Shown: piece by piece, positions 49,957-58,876 of the stretch
Layout of the letters: each line of letters starts with the position of its first letter
How positions within the stretch are numbered: the stretch's first letter is position 1
Source of the DNA: Clostridium cavendishii DSM 21758
GTDB lineage: Bacteria; Bacillota; Clostridia; Clostridiales; Clostridiaceae
Assembly (NCBI RefSeq): GCF_900141845.1
Contig: NZ_FQZB01000016.1
Span: 74,189-138,188 of the forward strand
Direction of reading: 5' to 3'
DNA: 64,000 bases
Notes under the pieces: generated by a model
Told to the model about the DNA's origin: nothing
What the model saw: the letters and a program-made list of their open reading frames with translations, nothing else
Databases searched by the model: none
Made by a program: the position numbers and the translations under genes

Positions 49957-49984
49957 AATAATTAATCTAAAGAGGTGATAAAGC

Positions 49985-51778
49985 TTGAAAATACCATTTG
50001 AATTTTCTAGTGATGAAGCACGTAATAAGTGGTTGCTTTATCACTATCTTAAAAAATCCTACACTGATATATGTATAGATGATAAAAAAGCAGAAGAATT
50101 AACGGATGAGAGAATATTAGAAAACTCTAAGAATTTGTTTGGTTACCATGGATTAGCATGGCAACTAGGGCAAATAAGCTTAGAGTTTTTTTGTATGTAT
50201 TTTATGCAAGATATATATCTTCCTAAAGAGGATAATGCTGCAGCTCCATTAGCAACTGTACATGAAGAATTATGGCATGATATACAAGAATCAGTTATTG
50301 GCACAGGACCAGAACAACTTGGAAGAGTTTTACCAAGAGGAATTGGAAAATCTGCCTTTGGTACTTTGGGTCCTGCTTGTTGGTGTGTAGCATATAAACA
50401 TAAAACTTATGTGCTTATATGTTCTGATATAGGAAGTACAGCAGAAAAGTTTATTAAGGATATAAAAGATAATATGATTGATAACCAATATATTGAACAA
50501 GCTTTTGGTAAGCTCCTTGATGATAAGAATAGAGATTTTATTTGTAATGCAACTCAATTAGAGTTTATAAATCATACTTTTGTTGAAGCTATATCATCTA
50601 CTTCTCCAATGAGAGGTAGAAAGTATAAGAATGTAAGGCCCGACCTTATAGTCTTAGATGATTATCAGTCGGAAGATGATTGTAGAACTAATGAAGCAAG
50701 GGAAAAAAAGTGGAAAAGATATTCTGATGATGTTAAATTTGCAAAACAAAGACCTTTAAGAAGAAATGGTAAGATTGTAAAAAAAGGTACTGTTCTTATG
50801 GCATGGGGAACTCAACAACATAAGGAATGTTTTTATTCCAGGTTAATTAAAACTGCTACTTGGACTTTTAAAAAAGAGAAAGGTATTTTAGTTGATGATG
50901 TTATTAATGAGGAAGGACAAAAAGAAAATGGTGTTGATCACTTATTTAATAATGGACTATGGGAAGAATTTAAAAATATCCTTTGCAATTTTAAAAATGA
51001 TAAAAGACTTGATGATGCTAAAGAGTTTTATTATCAACATGAGCTAGAAATGCAATTTCCTATGTTATGGAGTGAGTTTTGGACTTGCTTAGAATTGGCC
51101 CTAGATTATTATGAAAATCCTAATAGTTTCAAGCAGGAAGTACAGGGTGATGTTGATTCTATAGGTGAAAAATGGTTTAAACAAATGCATACTGAAAGTA
51201 GAAAAGAAATTGAGAGTCATGAATTCATAAAAACAATGATTTGTGCTGACCCAGCTTCAAGTGGTGGTAAGAAAAATGACTATTCTGCTTTCTTGGTTGG
51301 TTCTGAAGCAACTAATGGCTATAAATATGCAAGAAAAGCAGAGTTAGCTAAAATAAATGCAAGGCAAGAGTTTGATAAATATATTGAACATATGATTAAG
51401 TTACTCGTTGAATATCCAGAAGCTACTCATATTAGTATTGAAAAAAATACTTTCAATGGAGCTGATGCGAATCAACTTGAAAAAGCTATTAAGGATCATG
51501 AAACTTTAAAGTATAGAAATATAACAATAATAAATGAAATGCAGAAAAAAAATAAAGATGATAAGATTTCTACCATAGTTCCTTTCGTAAATCGAGGGGA
51601 ATTTGTTTTTTGTAGTGAAGATGAGGATTTCATAAATCAATTTATGGACTTTGCAGGACAAAACTATACTCCTCATGATGATGCTGATGACGTTGCTGCT
51701 GAATTTTGGTTGAAGATAGATGAGATAAAAACACTTAATAAAATACTATTATTAGATAAAAAATCATTTGGATTATAA
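49985..51778 (+). CDS. terL: terminase large subunit
   Basis: 597 residues, TTG start with AGAGGTG. The packaging ATPase has Walker A 'LPRGIGKSAF' (116-125), Walker B 'LIVLDDYQSED' (221-231) and a motif-III-like segment 'GTVLMAWGTQQHKECFYS'. The nuclease domain has 'MICADPASSGGKKNDYSAF' and a late acidic cluster 'HDDADDVAAEFW'. It cuts concatemers and pumps DNA into proheads through the portal encoded next. Confidence 0.93.
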   Translation: MKIPFEFSSDEARNKWLLYHYLKKSYTDICIDDKKAEELTDERILENSKNLFGYHGLAWQLGQISLEFFCMYFMQDIYLPKEDNAAAPLATVHEELWHDIQESVIGTGPEQLGRVLPRGIGKSAFGTLGPACWCVAYKHKTYVLICSDIGSTAEKFIKDIKDNMIDNQYIEQAFGKLLDDKNRDFICNATQLEFINHTFVEAISSTSPMRGRKYKNVRPDLIVLDDYQSEDDCRTNEAREKKWKRYSDDVKFAKQRPLRRNGKIVKKGTVLMAWGTQQHKECFYSRLIKTATWTFKKEKGILVDDVINEEGQKENGVDHLFNNGLWEEFKNILCNFKNDKRLDDAKEFYYQHELEMQFPMLWSEFWTCLELALDYYENPNSFKQEVQGDVDSIGEKWFKQMHTESRKEIESHEFIKTMICADPASSGGKKNDYSAFLVGSEATNGYKYARKAELAKINARQEFDKYIEHMIKLLVEYPEATHISIEKNTFNGADANQLEKAIKDHETLKYRNITIINEMQKKNKDDKISTIVPFVNRGEFVFCSEDEDFINQFMDFAGQNYTPHDDADDVAAEFWLKIDEIKTLNKILLLDKKSFGL

Positions 51779-51790
51779 AGAGGTGAGAGA

Positions 51791-53149
51791 GTGAATATAA
51801 CCGATTTAATAAAAAAGCTATTCAAAAAAGAAATAGGATTAGATTTAAATAATCCAGAACATATGCAATTAGTTAAAAAAGCTTATGGTAGTTATTATGT
51901 ATTTAAAAATATCTATGACAAAATGTATAGATATTATAAAGGAGATACTGATGCTATAAGAAAATATCTTTTTGTAACTGAAAGATCTAATCTTAAAATT
52001 AATGCTAACTATATTAAGAAGTTTATTAAAGAAGAAGTTGCTTATACATTAGGAAATGATATAACTTATGAATCAAGAACCGATAATGTTAATACAATTA
52101 AAGATATTGAATATAACACAGCACATTGGGATGAGTTGCACGATACAGATTTAATGAAGTATCTACTTATTTTTACTCAAGTTTATGAGCTGTATTATAT
52201 TGATGATAATGCTGATTTTTGTAGCAAGATTATAAAACCTACTGAGGGTTATGGGTATTATGATAAAGCTTCAAATAAGATTTTATTTTTTATACATGCA
52301 TTTAAGAATGATTTTGATTCCATAACAGCATATATTGATGTTTATACTGATGATAAAATATATCATTTTGATAATAAATTCAATGAAATATCTCCTGCAA
52401 CAAATAATATATTTGGTGAAGTACCTGTAACTATAGGTAAACTTACTGAAGAAGGTTATGATGATAGTCTTTATGGGGACATACGAGGACTCCAAGATGC
52501 ATTTGAAACTAATTTATCTGATGTAGGAAATGAGATAAGTGATTTTAGAAATGCTTATTTATTGTTTAAAAATGCTCAAGTAGATAAAACCGATATACCA
52601 GATATGAAAAAATTAGGAGTTATTCAGTTTCCTACTCAAGGTGGAGATGCAGCATGGCTTATAAAAAATATTAATGATACATTTATTCAAAATACCCTTA
52701 ACAGATATGAAGATACAATGTATCAGTTAGCTTGTCATATTAATCATAATGAGAAGTTGCAAAGTAATCTTAGTGGTATTACTTTAAGATCTAGATTAAT
52801 AGTACTTGAAAATAAGTGTAATCTTCAAATTAAAGCTCATAAAAATATTATTAAGAATAGAGTTAGATTCCTGTTTAAGTATTTGGATATCAAGAAGAAT
52901 CTTAATTATGATTATAAGGATATTAAAACTCTTTATACTCCTAACATACCAAGCGATGATTTGGCTACTTCTCAAATGTTATCCCAAGCACCACAAGGAG
53001 TTATTAGTAAGGATACTGCTAGGGGATTATATAGTTTTATAAATAATAAGGTATCTGAAGCTGACAAAGTAAAAAAAGAACAGAGTGAGGAGATTAATCT
53101 TAACCCAGGTATTGACTTGTCAAATGTTCATGGTGATATAAATGAGTAA
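51791..53149 (+). CDS. portal protein (SPP1 gp6-type)
   Basis: 452 residues, GTG start with AAAGAGGTGAG. It has features of the SPP1-type portal family: an N-terminal 'YRYYKGDTDAI', 'KFIKEEVAYTLGNDITY', 'LQDAFETNLSDVGNEISDFRNAYLLF' and 'LACHINHNEKLQSNLSGITLR'. It forms the dodecameric ring at one capsid vertex. It overlaps the next gene by eight bases. Confidence 0.9.
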   Translation: MNITDLIKKLFKKEIGLDLNNPEHMQLVKKAYGSYYVFKNIYDKMYRYYKGDTDAIRKYLFVTERSNLKINANYIKKFIKEEVAYTLGNDITYESRTDNVNTIKDIEYNTAHWDELHDTDLMKYLLIFTQVYELYYIDDNADFCSKIIKPTEGYGYYDKASNKILFFIHAFKNDFDSITAYIDVYTDDKIYHFDNKFNEISPATNNIFGEVPVTIGKLTEEGYDDSLYGDIRGLQDAFETNLSDVGNEISDFRNAYLLFKNAQVDKTDIPDMKKLGVIQFPTQGGDAAWLIKNINDTFIQNTLNRYEDTMYQLACHINHNEKLQSNLSGITLRSRLIVLENKCNLQIKAHKNIIKNRVRFLFKYLDIKKNLNYDYKDIKTLYTPNIPSDDLATSQMLSQAPQGVISKDTARGLYSFINNKVSEADKVKKEQSEEINLNPGIDLSNVHGDINE

Positions 53150-54455
53150 ATTTGATGAGATTAATTTTCTTAAAGGCTTATATTTAAATCCTATAATTGA
53201 TGATATATATGATGAGCAAAAAGAAGATAAAAATGAATTGTTAAGATTTATAGCTAATTTAATATTAATCTACCTGGTAACTAATGATGTTATGAAAATG
53301 TCATATAAAGATAAGATTATGGAATTTAATAAAGCTAATAAACTAATTGATAAAATTCTTATTAATGAAGGCAAGTTGGAAAATAATAATTTAACAGATA
53401 TCCTTAAAAGCATTCCTAAAAAAAGAGATTTTGAGATTAATAAGAAAGAGATTAATAGTATTTTAAATAAAGTTATTGAAGCAAAAACATATTCAGACCG
53501 TATTTGGGATAATAAAAATAAAGTAGCTAAGGTCCTTAAAAATGAAGTTAAAAGGCTTATAGATGGTAAAACTTCAGTTAATGACATTAAAGATAAAATA
53601 GAAAAAGTCTTCAATGTTAATAAGAATATAAGTAAGAGGTTAGTTGAGCATGAAATATCTAGGGTTAATTCTGAAGTAAATGAAAAATATTTTATTGAGA
53701 ATGGAATTGATAAGGTTAGATATGTAGCCAAATTAGATAATACTTGTGAAGTATGTTTAAGCTATGATGGAGAGGTCTATAATGTTAATGATGAAGATAG
53801 ACCTAAGCTTCCAACTCATATTAATTGTAAGTGTTTTTATGCTGTTGCCAATGATGAACGCAGTAATTTACAGCAAGAGCAAATAAAAATAACAAATAAA
53901 AATATTGATAATAGTTATACAGTTAATAGAAAATTAGTGAATTCTAAAGAGTATCATGATAAATTTGAAGAAATACCATTAAACAAAAGGACTAGGGAAA
54001 GACTGTATATTGAAAGTAAGGCTATATTAGAACACAGAAATAGTACAGAACTTGAAGACTTAGTTATTTTAGATGCTAATACAGGAAACGAAATTGTATC
54101 TAATAAGACAAGTAATAATACTTTTAAAACTGGCTTAACTAAAGAAGATTATGGAAAAGTTATTAATCATAATGGAGAGTTAATTTTATTACACAATCAT
54201 CCAGGTGGTGGTAGGCTATCAGGTTCAGATATTATATCAATGTATAAGAATAACAATGTAAAGATGTCTGTAGTAGTAGCACATGATGGGAGTTTGCATT
54301 ATATATTTAATATGTATAGAAAAATAAATATTGAAGAATTTTACAATCTGTCATATAATGAATATAAGAAACAAGGATATCCTGTTAATATAGCTAAACT
54401 TAAAGCAACTGATGATTTATATGAATCAAATTTGTTTACTTATATAGTAAAATAG
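53142..54455 (+). CDS. MuF-type head morphogenesis protein fused to a JAMM/RadC-like domain
   Basis: 437 residues in two parts. The first 240 residues are an SPP1 gp7/Mu gpF-type minor head protein, with the hallmark 'AKLDNTCEVCLSYDGEVYNVND' ... 'PTHINCKC'. The C-terminal part has 'ELILLHNHPGGGRLSGSDIISMY' in pieces, with HxHP at 351-354 and SxxD at 360-363, the metal-binding layout of JAMM metallopeptidases and RadC. MuF proteins are injected with or carried by the head, and toxin-like C-terminal fusions are known for them. A protease or deconjugase role for the tail domain is inference. Confidence 0.85.
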   Translation: MSKFDEINFLKGLYLNPIIDDIYDEQKEDKNELLRFIANLILIYLVTNDVMKMSYKDKIMEFNKANKLIDKILINEGKLENNNLTDILKSIPKKRDFEINKKEINSILNKVIEAKTYSDRIWDNKNKVAKVLKNEVKRLIDGKTSVNDIKDKIEKVFNVNKNISKRLVEHEISRVNSEVNEKYFIENGIDKVRYVAKLDNTCEVCLSYDGEVYNVNDEDRPKLPTHINCKCFYAVANDERSNLQQEQIKITNKNIDNSYTVNRKLVNSKEYHDKFEEIPLNKRTRERLYIESKAILEHRNSTELEDLVILDANTGNEIVSNKTSNNTFKTGLTKEDYGKVINHNGELILLHNHPGGGRLSGSDIISMYKNNNVKMSVVVAHDGSLHYIFNMYRKINIEEFYNLSYNEYKKQGYPVNIAKLKATDDLYESNLFTYIVK

Positions 54456-54468
54456 GAGAGTGATTAAG

Positions 54469-54603
54469 TTGGGTAAAGATGAATTTTTAATACATGATGA
54501 TAGACAAGATAATTATCCAGAAGAAAAAGAATTCACAGAAACTGATGAAAAAAAGCTTGATGAAATGAGAAAGAAAATAAAAGATAGAAAAAATAAAAAG
54601 TAA
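54469..54603 (+). CDS. 44-residue charged phage protein
   Basis: TTG 54469 to TAA 54601-54603 with GGAGAG eight bases upstream. It is very charged ('EKKLDEMRKKIKDRKNKK'), 13 bases after the MuF gene and overlapped at its stop by a terminator hairpin. Small genes like this are common between head genes; function unknown. Confidence 0.6.
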   Translation: MGKDEFLIHDDRQDNYPEEKEFTETDEKKLDEMRKKIKDRKNKK

Positions 54604-54641
54604 AAGCACTTGCTAAGGAAAAATAGTAGGTGCTTTTATTA
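54602..54641 (+). terminator. Rho-independent terminator
   Basis: AAAAGCACTT pairs with AGGTGCTTTT (one G-T), followed by ATTATA. Confidence 0.65.
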
Positions 54642-54676
54642 TACCTAAAATTATAAAATTCTAGGAGTGTGAGTAT

Positions 54677-54841
54677 ATGAAGAGTGAAGAATTGCATAAT
54701 TTAAAAGTTGTAGGAGGAAAGATAAAATTAGATGATTTTGATTTAAAAGGTGTGACTGATTATGATTTAAAATGCTCCGCGTTGGGAACAACGGAGCTTA
54801 CTTTAAAGATTATTGTTAATTCAAATGTGTTTGTTAATTAA
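54677..54841 (+). CDS. 54-residue hypothetical phage protein
   Basis: ATG 54677 with TAGGAGTG as binding site, TAA at 54839-54841. Its pattern 'LHNLKVVGGKIKLDDFDLKGVTDYDLKCSALGTTELTL' in pieces is a small beta-rich unit seen between head genes of related phages. The inner GCTCCGCG...CGGAGC is a hairpin. It overlaps the convergent DUF2513-like gene by 21 bases. Confidence 0.6.
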   Translation: MKSEELHNLKVVGGKIKLDDFDLKGVTDYDLKCSALGTTELTLKIIVNSNVFVN

Positions 54842-55204
54842 AGATGTTGCAACAGATACGGCTACTTTTGATAATATATCTAGTGAAAAGGAGCCAACTT
54901 TAGTAGCAACTTCTTTGGTTTTTGACCAATTTGTATCGGATCTTATATTAGATAAAAATTCATGACCGGAAGGAGATAAGTCTCTAACATAGAAACTTCC
55001 GCCTAAAATCCATTCAACTTTGGTTACAAGTCCTGAAAGTTCACATTGATTAATATGGTAAAAAATCTCTTCTTGTGAATACTTGTTTAATTTATCATAA
55101 GATGAATTTTCATTATATGACATGGAAGTACTAAAATCAGTATTTTCTTCAACAGTTAATAAAATATCTCTTATACAATCAGGATTTAGTTTCAAAATAA
55201 ACAC
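54821..55204 (-). CDS. DUF2513-like protein on the reverse strand
   Basis: 127 residues. The opening 'LKLNPDCIRDILLTVEENTDF', then 'YSQEEIFYHINQCELSGLV' and 'ILGGSFYVRDLSPSGHEFLSNIR' are the DUF2513 pattern, a winged-helix-like small protein common in prophages and plasmids. On the minus strand AAAAGGGGGTG precedes the ATG. It runs against the head operon, as expected for a gene expressed in the lysogen. Function unknown. Confidence 0.8.
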   Translation of the reverse strand: MFILKLNPDCIRDILLTVEENTDFSTSMSYNENSSYDKLNKYSQEEIFYHINQCELSGLVTKVEWILGGSFYVRDLSPSGHEFLSNIRSDTNWSKTKEVATKVGSFSLDILSKVAVSVATSLINKHI

Positions 55205-55258
55205 CCCCTTTTAACAAAATATTACCATAATATATGAGAGGGGACAAATTATAAATGA

Positions 55259-55290
55259 AAGTCTTAGAAAAATCTAAGGCTTTTTATTAT
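55259..55290 (+). terminator. hairpin upstream of the scaffold gene
   Basis: AGTCTTAGA pairs with TCTAAGGCT, followed by TTTTATT. A second small hairpin (CCTAAGTCG...CGGTTTAGG, about 55362-55386) lies in the leader just before AGGAGG of the scaffold gene. Confidence 0.6.
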
Positions 55291-55399
55291 GCTCAAAACG
55301 TCTTGTGGGCTCTTTAGTGTACAAGGGGTGTAAATATATTAAATAGTAAAAATAAAGCATGTCCTAAGTCGTATAACGGTTTAGGGGATAGGAGGAAAA

Positions 55400-56041
55400 A
55401 TGTTAAAGAAAGATTTATTAAAATTAATTGAAAGTGCTGGTGAGGATCAGGATATTGATGAATTAGTAAAAGATAGTGATTTAGCTAAGTCACTACAAGC
55501 TAGTGGACTTACCTTAGAAGCTTTTAAGGAAAAACTTAAAAATGATAAGGACTTTAAAGCTTACATTGAAAGTGAAAATGATAAATATCACAATAAGGCT
55601 TTAAAGACTTGGAAAGAAAACAATTTAGAAAAAGAATTAGATCCATTTATACAACAAAAGTATCCGGATTTAGTTACGGATCCAGTTCAAAAGAAGGTTT
55701 TAGAGTTAGAAAAACAATTAGCAGATGAAAAGGCCGCTAATGCAAAAAAGGATTTATTAGCTGAAGCTATAAAGTATGCTGCTGATAAAAAATTACCTAC
55801 TAGCATTATTGAAAAATGTTTAGCTGAGGACTTTGATAAAACAAAGGAAATTATCGATTCAATTGCTACTGACTGGTCAAAAGGAATAGAAACAATTACG
55901 ACAGAAAAAATGAAATCAAATAGTTATGTACCTGGTAATGGTCCAGATGGAAAACCAGTAAGTATTGGTGCTTCAATAGCAGCACAAGCAAATGGAAATA
56001 AAGTGGAAGGTGCTCCTAATCCATGGGGCAATGATAAATAA
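55400..56041 (+). CDS. capsid scaffold protein (DUF4355-type)
   Basis: 213 residues, highly charged and helical, with an N-terminal coiled segment ('KDSDLAKSLQASGLTLEAFKEKLKND') and a Gly/Pro/Asn-rich C-terminus ('GNGPDGKPVSIGASIAAQANG'). That composition and its position just before decoration and capsid genes identify a phage scaffold of the DUF4355 kind. It guides capsid assembly and is lost or cleaved afterwards. Confidence 0.88.
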   Translation: MLKKDLLKLIESAGEDQDIDELVKDSDLAKSLQASGLTLEAFKEKLKNDKDFKAYIESENDKYHNKALKTWKENNLEKELDPFIQQKYPDLVTDPVQKKVLELEKQLADEKAANAKKDLLAEAIKYAADKKLPTSIIEKCLAEDFDKTKEIIDSIATDWSKGIETITTEKMKSNSYVPGNGPDGKPVSIGASIAAQANGNKVEGAPNPWGNDK

Positions 56042-56055
56042 GGAGGAAAATTTTT

Positions 56056-56415
56056 ATGTATTGGAAAAAAGAAACTTATAAAACAGATATGGAGATATTA
56101 GCAACTGAAGCTAATTTAGTTACTTTCAGTGGAACAGTTAAATCTGCTAATATTACTCCGGATGAGCATGGTAGAAAATATGTCACAGCTGGCAGCTTAA
56201 TGGATGCTACAGGAGTAGTAGTTACAGTAAATGGGGATGCTCTTACAGGTACTCCAGTAGGAATATTGTACAAAACAGTAGATGTTACTAAAGGCGATAT
56301 GCCTTGTAGCTTAGTTGTAGAAGGTTATTTAAGAGCTGATAGAGTATTAGCTGGATTATCAGATAAAGTAGTATCTGCAATAAAATCAGCTTTACCAAAT
56401 ATAAAATTTAGATAG
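56056..56415 (+). CDS. capsid decoration-type protein
   Basis: 119 residues, beta-rich ('LVTFSGTVKSANITPDEHGRKYVTAGSLMDATGVVV' in pieces). Size, composition and place between scaffold and major capsid protein fit a head-stabilising decoration protein. AGGAGG precedes the ATG. Assignment rests largely on position. Confidence 0.7.
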   Translation: MYWKKETYKTDMEILATEANLVTFSGTVKSANITPDEHGRKYVTAGSLMDATGVVVTVNGDALTGTPVGILYKTVDVTKGDMPCSLVVEGYLRADRVLAGLSDKVVSAIKSALPNIKFR

Positions 56416-56426
56416 GAGATGGAATT

Positions 56427-57452
56427 ATGCCAAGAGTAGATGAAGTTTTTAACACACAGGAATTAATAAATTATTACAAAGAAAGAAAAGTAATACCAAT
56501 GTTAGGGGAAGCTTTATTCCCAGAAAGAAAGATTCAAGATATTGAATTTGATATGATTTTAGGAGCTGGAGGACTACCAGTTAGTGCCTCAGTTCATGCT
56601 TTAGATACACAAACTCAATTAGCATCTAGACAGGCTATAGAAAAGGGGGCTGCATCTTTAGCACTTATAAAAAGAAAAATTAAGATTACTGAAAAAGATA
56701 TAATTAAAGTTCAGAATCCAAGAAATGATGCTGAATTAGCATTTGTATTGGGTCAACTTTATAATGATTCTGAAAAAATGCTTGAATCAGTAAAAGTAAG
56801 AGTTGAAGCTATGAGAATGGAAGTACTTTCGTCAGGTTTTTTAAAGATTGAAGAAAATAATGTAAAGGTTACTTTAGATTATGGTGTTCCAGATACTAAT
56901 AAAAAGCCTTTTGATTGGAGTGATACTTCTAAGTCAAAACCACTTGATGATTTAGATACTCTAGCTACTGCAGTTGAAACAGCTTCTGGTTATAGACCAA
57001 CTAGAGCTTTAACTTCTAGAAAGATTGTGAAGTCAATATGTAATAATACAAGTGTAAGAAAGGCTGTATTTGGAACAAATTCAGATAAGGTTGTTACATT
57101 AGCTCAATTAAATGATTTATTATCACAAATGGATTTACCACAAATAGCTATTTATGAAGGAAAGTATAAGGTTGAAACAGCTACAGGATATGATACTAAG
57201 AGATACTTCCCAGATAATGTTATTAGTATGTTTGGAGATGAAAGTTTAGGTGAAACTATATATGGGTTAACTGCTGAAGAAATAAAACTTATAGGTGATG
57301 GCAAAATGGATATGGCTGCAATGGTAGGCAATATATTTGTAGGAACATATACGGATATAGATCCAGTTGGTGAATATACTAAGGCAGTTGCTACGGCTTT
57401 ACCAACATTACTTCATGGTTTAGAAGTTGGATTAGGAACTATAACCGTATAG
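56427..57452 (+). CDS. major capsid protein (gpE-type)
   Basis: 341 residues, the size of the lambda gpE-like capsid family. The N-terminal 'LINYYKERKVIPMLGEALFPERKIQDIEFDMI' in pieces, 'ALIKRKIKITEKDIIKVQNPRNDAEL' and a late 'DPVGEYTKAVATALPTLLHG' match that family. Expected to adopt the HK97 fold and make the icosahedral shell. Strong context: scaffold and decoration genes before, connectors after. Confidence 0.9.
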   Translation: MPRVDEVFNTQELINYYKERKVIPMLGEALFPERKIQDIEFDMILGAGGLPVSASVHALDTQTQLASRQAIEKGAASLALIKRKIKITEKDIIKVQNPRNDAELAFVLGQLYNDSEKMLESVKVRVEAMRMEVLSSGFLKIEENNVKVTLDYGVPDTNKKPFDWSDTSKSKPLDDLDTLATAVETASGYRPTRALTSRKIVKSICNNTSVRKAVFGTNSDKVVTLAQLNDLLSQMDLPQIAIYEGKYKVETATGYDTKRYFPDNVISMFGDESLGETIYGLTAEEIKLIGDGKMDMAAMVGNIFVGTYTDIDPVGEYTKAVATALPTLLHGLEVGLGTITV

Positions 57453-57465
57453 GATGTGAATTTAA

Positions 57466-57780
57466 ATGACTTTGGATGAAAAGTTGAAAATCTTGTATAA
57501 AGTAACTGATTTAGAGGTTCTTAATATATACAAAGATATGGCCTGTGATTCTGTTAAGTCATATCTAAATATTGAAGATACTAATGAAAATATATATAAG
57601 AAATATGAAAGTGCATTAATAGAAATTATAGGTAATAAGATTAAGTCTGAAAATAATAATGGAGTAAAAAGCTATACTGCTTCTAAAATGAGTATAACTT
57701 ATGAGGAAAGTAGTGCTTTTATAATTACTGATAAGATTAAAACCTTATTACCTGTTCCATTTGTAAAATTGATGGGGTGA
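57466..57780 (+). CDS. head-tail connector protein
   Basis: 104 residues, helical ('DEKLKILYKVTDLEVLNIYKDMACDSVKSYLNIED' in pieces). Size and place directly after the capsid gene match gp15/gp6-type adaptor proteins that bind the portal. Weak sequence evidence, good position. Confidence 0.75.
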   Translation: MTLDEKLKILYKVTDLEVLNIYKDMACDSVKSYLNIEDTNENIYKKYESALIEIIGNKIKSENNNGVKSYTASKMSITYEESSAFIITDKIKTLLPVPFVKLMG

Positions 57781-57784
57781 TTTT

Positions 57785-58105
57785 ATGAAGTTAACATTTC
57801 CTAAGTGGATTTTAAATACTTCAATTAAAGTTTATGAGACATTTATAAATGAAGATGGGGAGCCTGTAGAAAAATTAATTTATGATGGATTGTCAAATTA
57901 TAATGAGGAAAGTAGACAAGTATTGGATGCTAAAAAGAATTTAATATCTCTTAGCGGCTCAATTATTATAGAAGGTGATATTTGTCCAGTTAAATTACTT
58001 GAAGGATATATTAAGATTGGTGAAATTAAAAAGGATATTTATAAAGTAACTAAACCTAAAAATCCAGATGGTAGTGTATTTTCAACGGAGATAGATTTAT
58101 TATGA
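57785..58105 (+). CDS. minor capsid / head closure protein
   Basis: 106 residues, beta-rich ('SIKVYETFINEDGEPVEKLIYDG', 'GDICPVKLLEGYIKIGEIKKDIY'). It resembles the Minor_capsid_1-type proteins that act as head-closure (stopper) units in this gene order. It overlaps the next start by four bases (ATGATT...). Confidence 0.75.
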   Translation: MKLTFPKWILNTSIKVYETFINEDGEPVEKLIYDGLSNYNEESRQVLDAKKNLISLSGSIIIEGDICPVKLLEGYIKIGEIKKDIYKVTKPKNPDGSVFSTEIDLL

Positions 58106-58482
58106 TTAATGTTAAAGTTGAAATATTTGAAGATAAAATAAATGAACTTATACAGGCTCAAAAAATGTCTATTGAAAGTACTACTAATGATGTTTTAGAA
58201 GATATAAAGACTTCAGCAGTAGTTCCATATGATACTGGAAATTTACAAGATAGCTCTAGTGTTGATTTATCAGCTTTAGATAATGGAGTTACTCATATAT
58301 ATTTTGATACTCCTTACGCTAGGCGCTTATATTGGCATCCTGAATTTAATTTTCGTAGAGATAAAAATGCTAATGCACAAGGCAAATGGATGCAGGACTA
58401 TGTTGATGGTGAAAAAGTAGAATTTATAAAAGAAAAATTTAAAAATCACTTAAAAAGTAATGCGAAAGGATTGATAAAATAA
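58102..58482 (+). CDS. minor capsid protein (Minor_capsid_2 / HK97 gp10-like)
   Basis: 126 residues. 'VVPYDTGNLQDSSSVDL' and 'TPYARRLYWHPEFNFRRDKNANAQGKWMQDYV' in pieces are a clear signature of the Minor_capsid_2 group: a buried arginine pair and a PYDTG loop. Likely part of the neck or tail-completion ring. Start and stop overlap both neighbours, so translation is coupled. Confidence 0.85.
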   Translation: MINVKVEIFEDKINELIQAQKMSIESTTNDVLEDIKTSAVVPYDTGNLQDSSSVDLSALDNGVTHIYFDTPYARRLYWHPEFNFRRDKNANAQGKWMQDYVDGEKVEFIKEKFKNHLKSNAKGLIK

Positions 58483-58868
58483 TGCTTTTAAGTGAAGTAA
58501 GAGAATGGTTAAAAACAAAGATAGAATGTCCGCAATGGTATGCAGGTAAGATTGATGGAAGTAAAGAGCAATGCATAGGACTATATAATATTATGGGCCC
58601 TAATCCAAATTTAGCCTTAGGTGGAATAAGTAATATAAGCTATTCAACTAAGGCTATTTCTATACTTGTACATTGGGGTAAAAACAATAATATAGCAGAG
58701 CAGAAAGCACAGGATGTATATAATGTTCTGTTCGGACAAAGTGCCATTATCGGTGGCAAAAGGGTTATAAATTTTGATATGAGAACTTCTGAACCAATAG
58801 GAGTTGGTACAGATAGTAATGGTGTCTTTGAATATGTAATAGAAACAGTAATATATTATGAAAGGTAG
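58482..58868 (+). CDS. tail terminator-type minor protein
   Basis: 128 residues. 'LLSEVREWLKTKIECPQWYAGKIDGSKEQCIGLYN' in pieces and 'SILVHWGKNNNIAEQKAQDVYNVLFG' match the Minor_capsid_3 / tail-terminator type that caps the tail tube at the head end. Its ATG overlaps the previous stop. Confidence 0.82.
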   Translation: MLLSEVREWLKTKIECPQWYAGKIDGSKEQCIGLYNIMGPNPNLALGGISNISYSTKAISILVHWGKNNNIAEQKAQDVYNVLFGQSAIIGGKRVINFDMRTSEPIGVGTDSNGVFEYVIETVIYYER

Positions 58869-58876
58869 TGATTTTA

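Noticed and set aside
53270..53731. Reverse-strand open frame inside the MuF gene
   Set aside because: Leu/Ser/Ile-rich shadow frame with no binding site.
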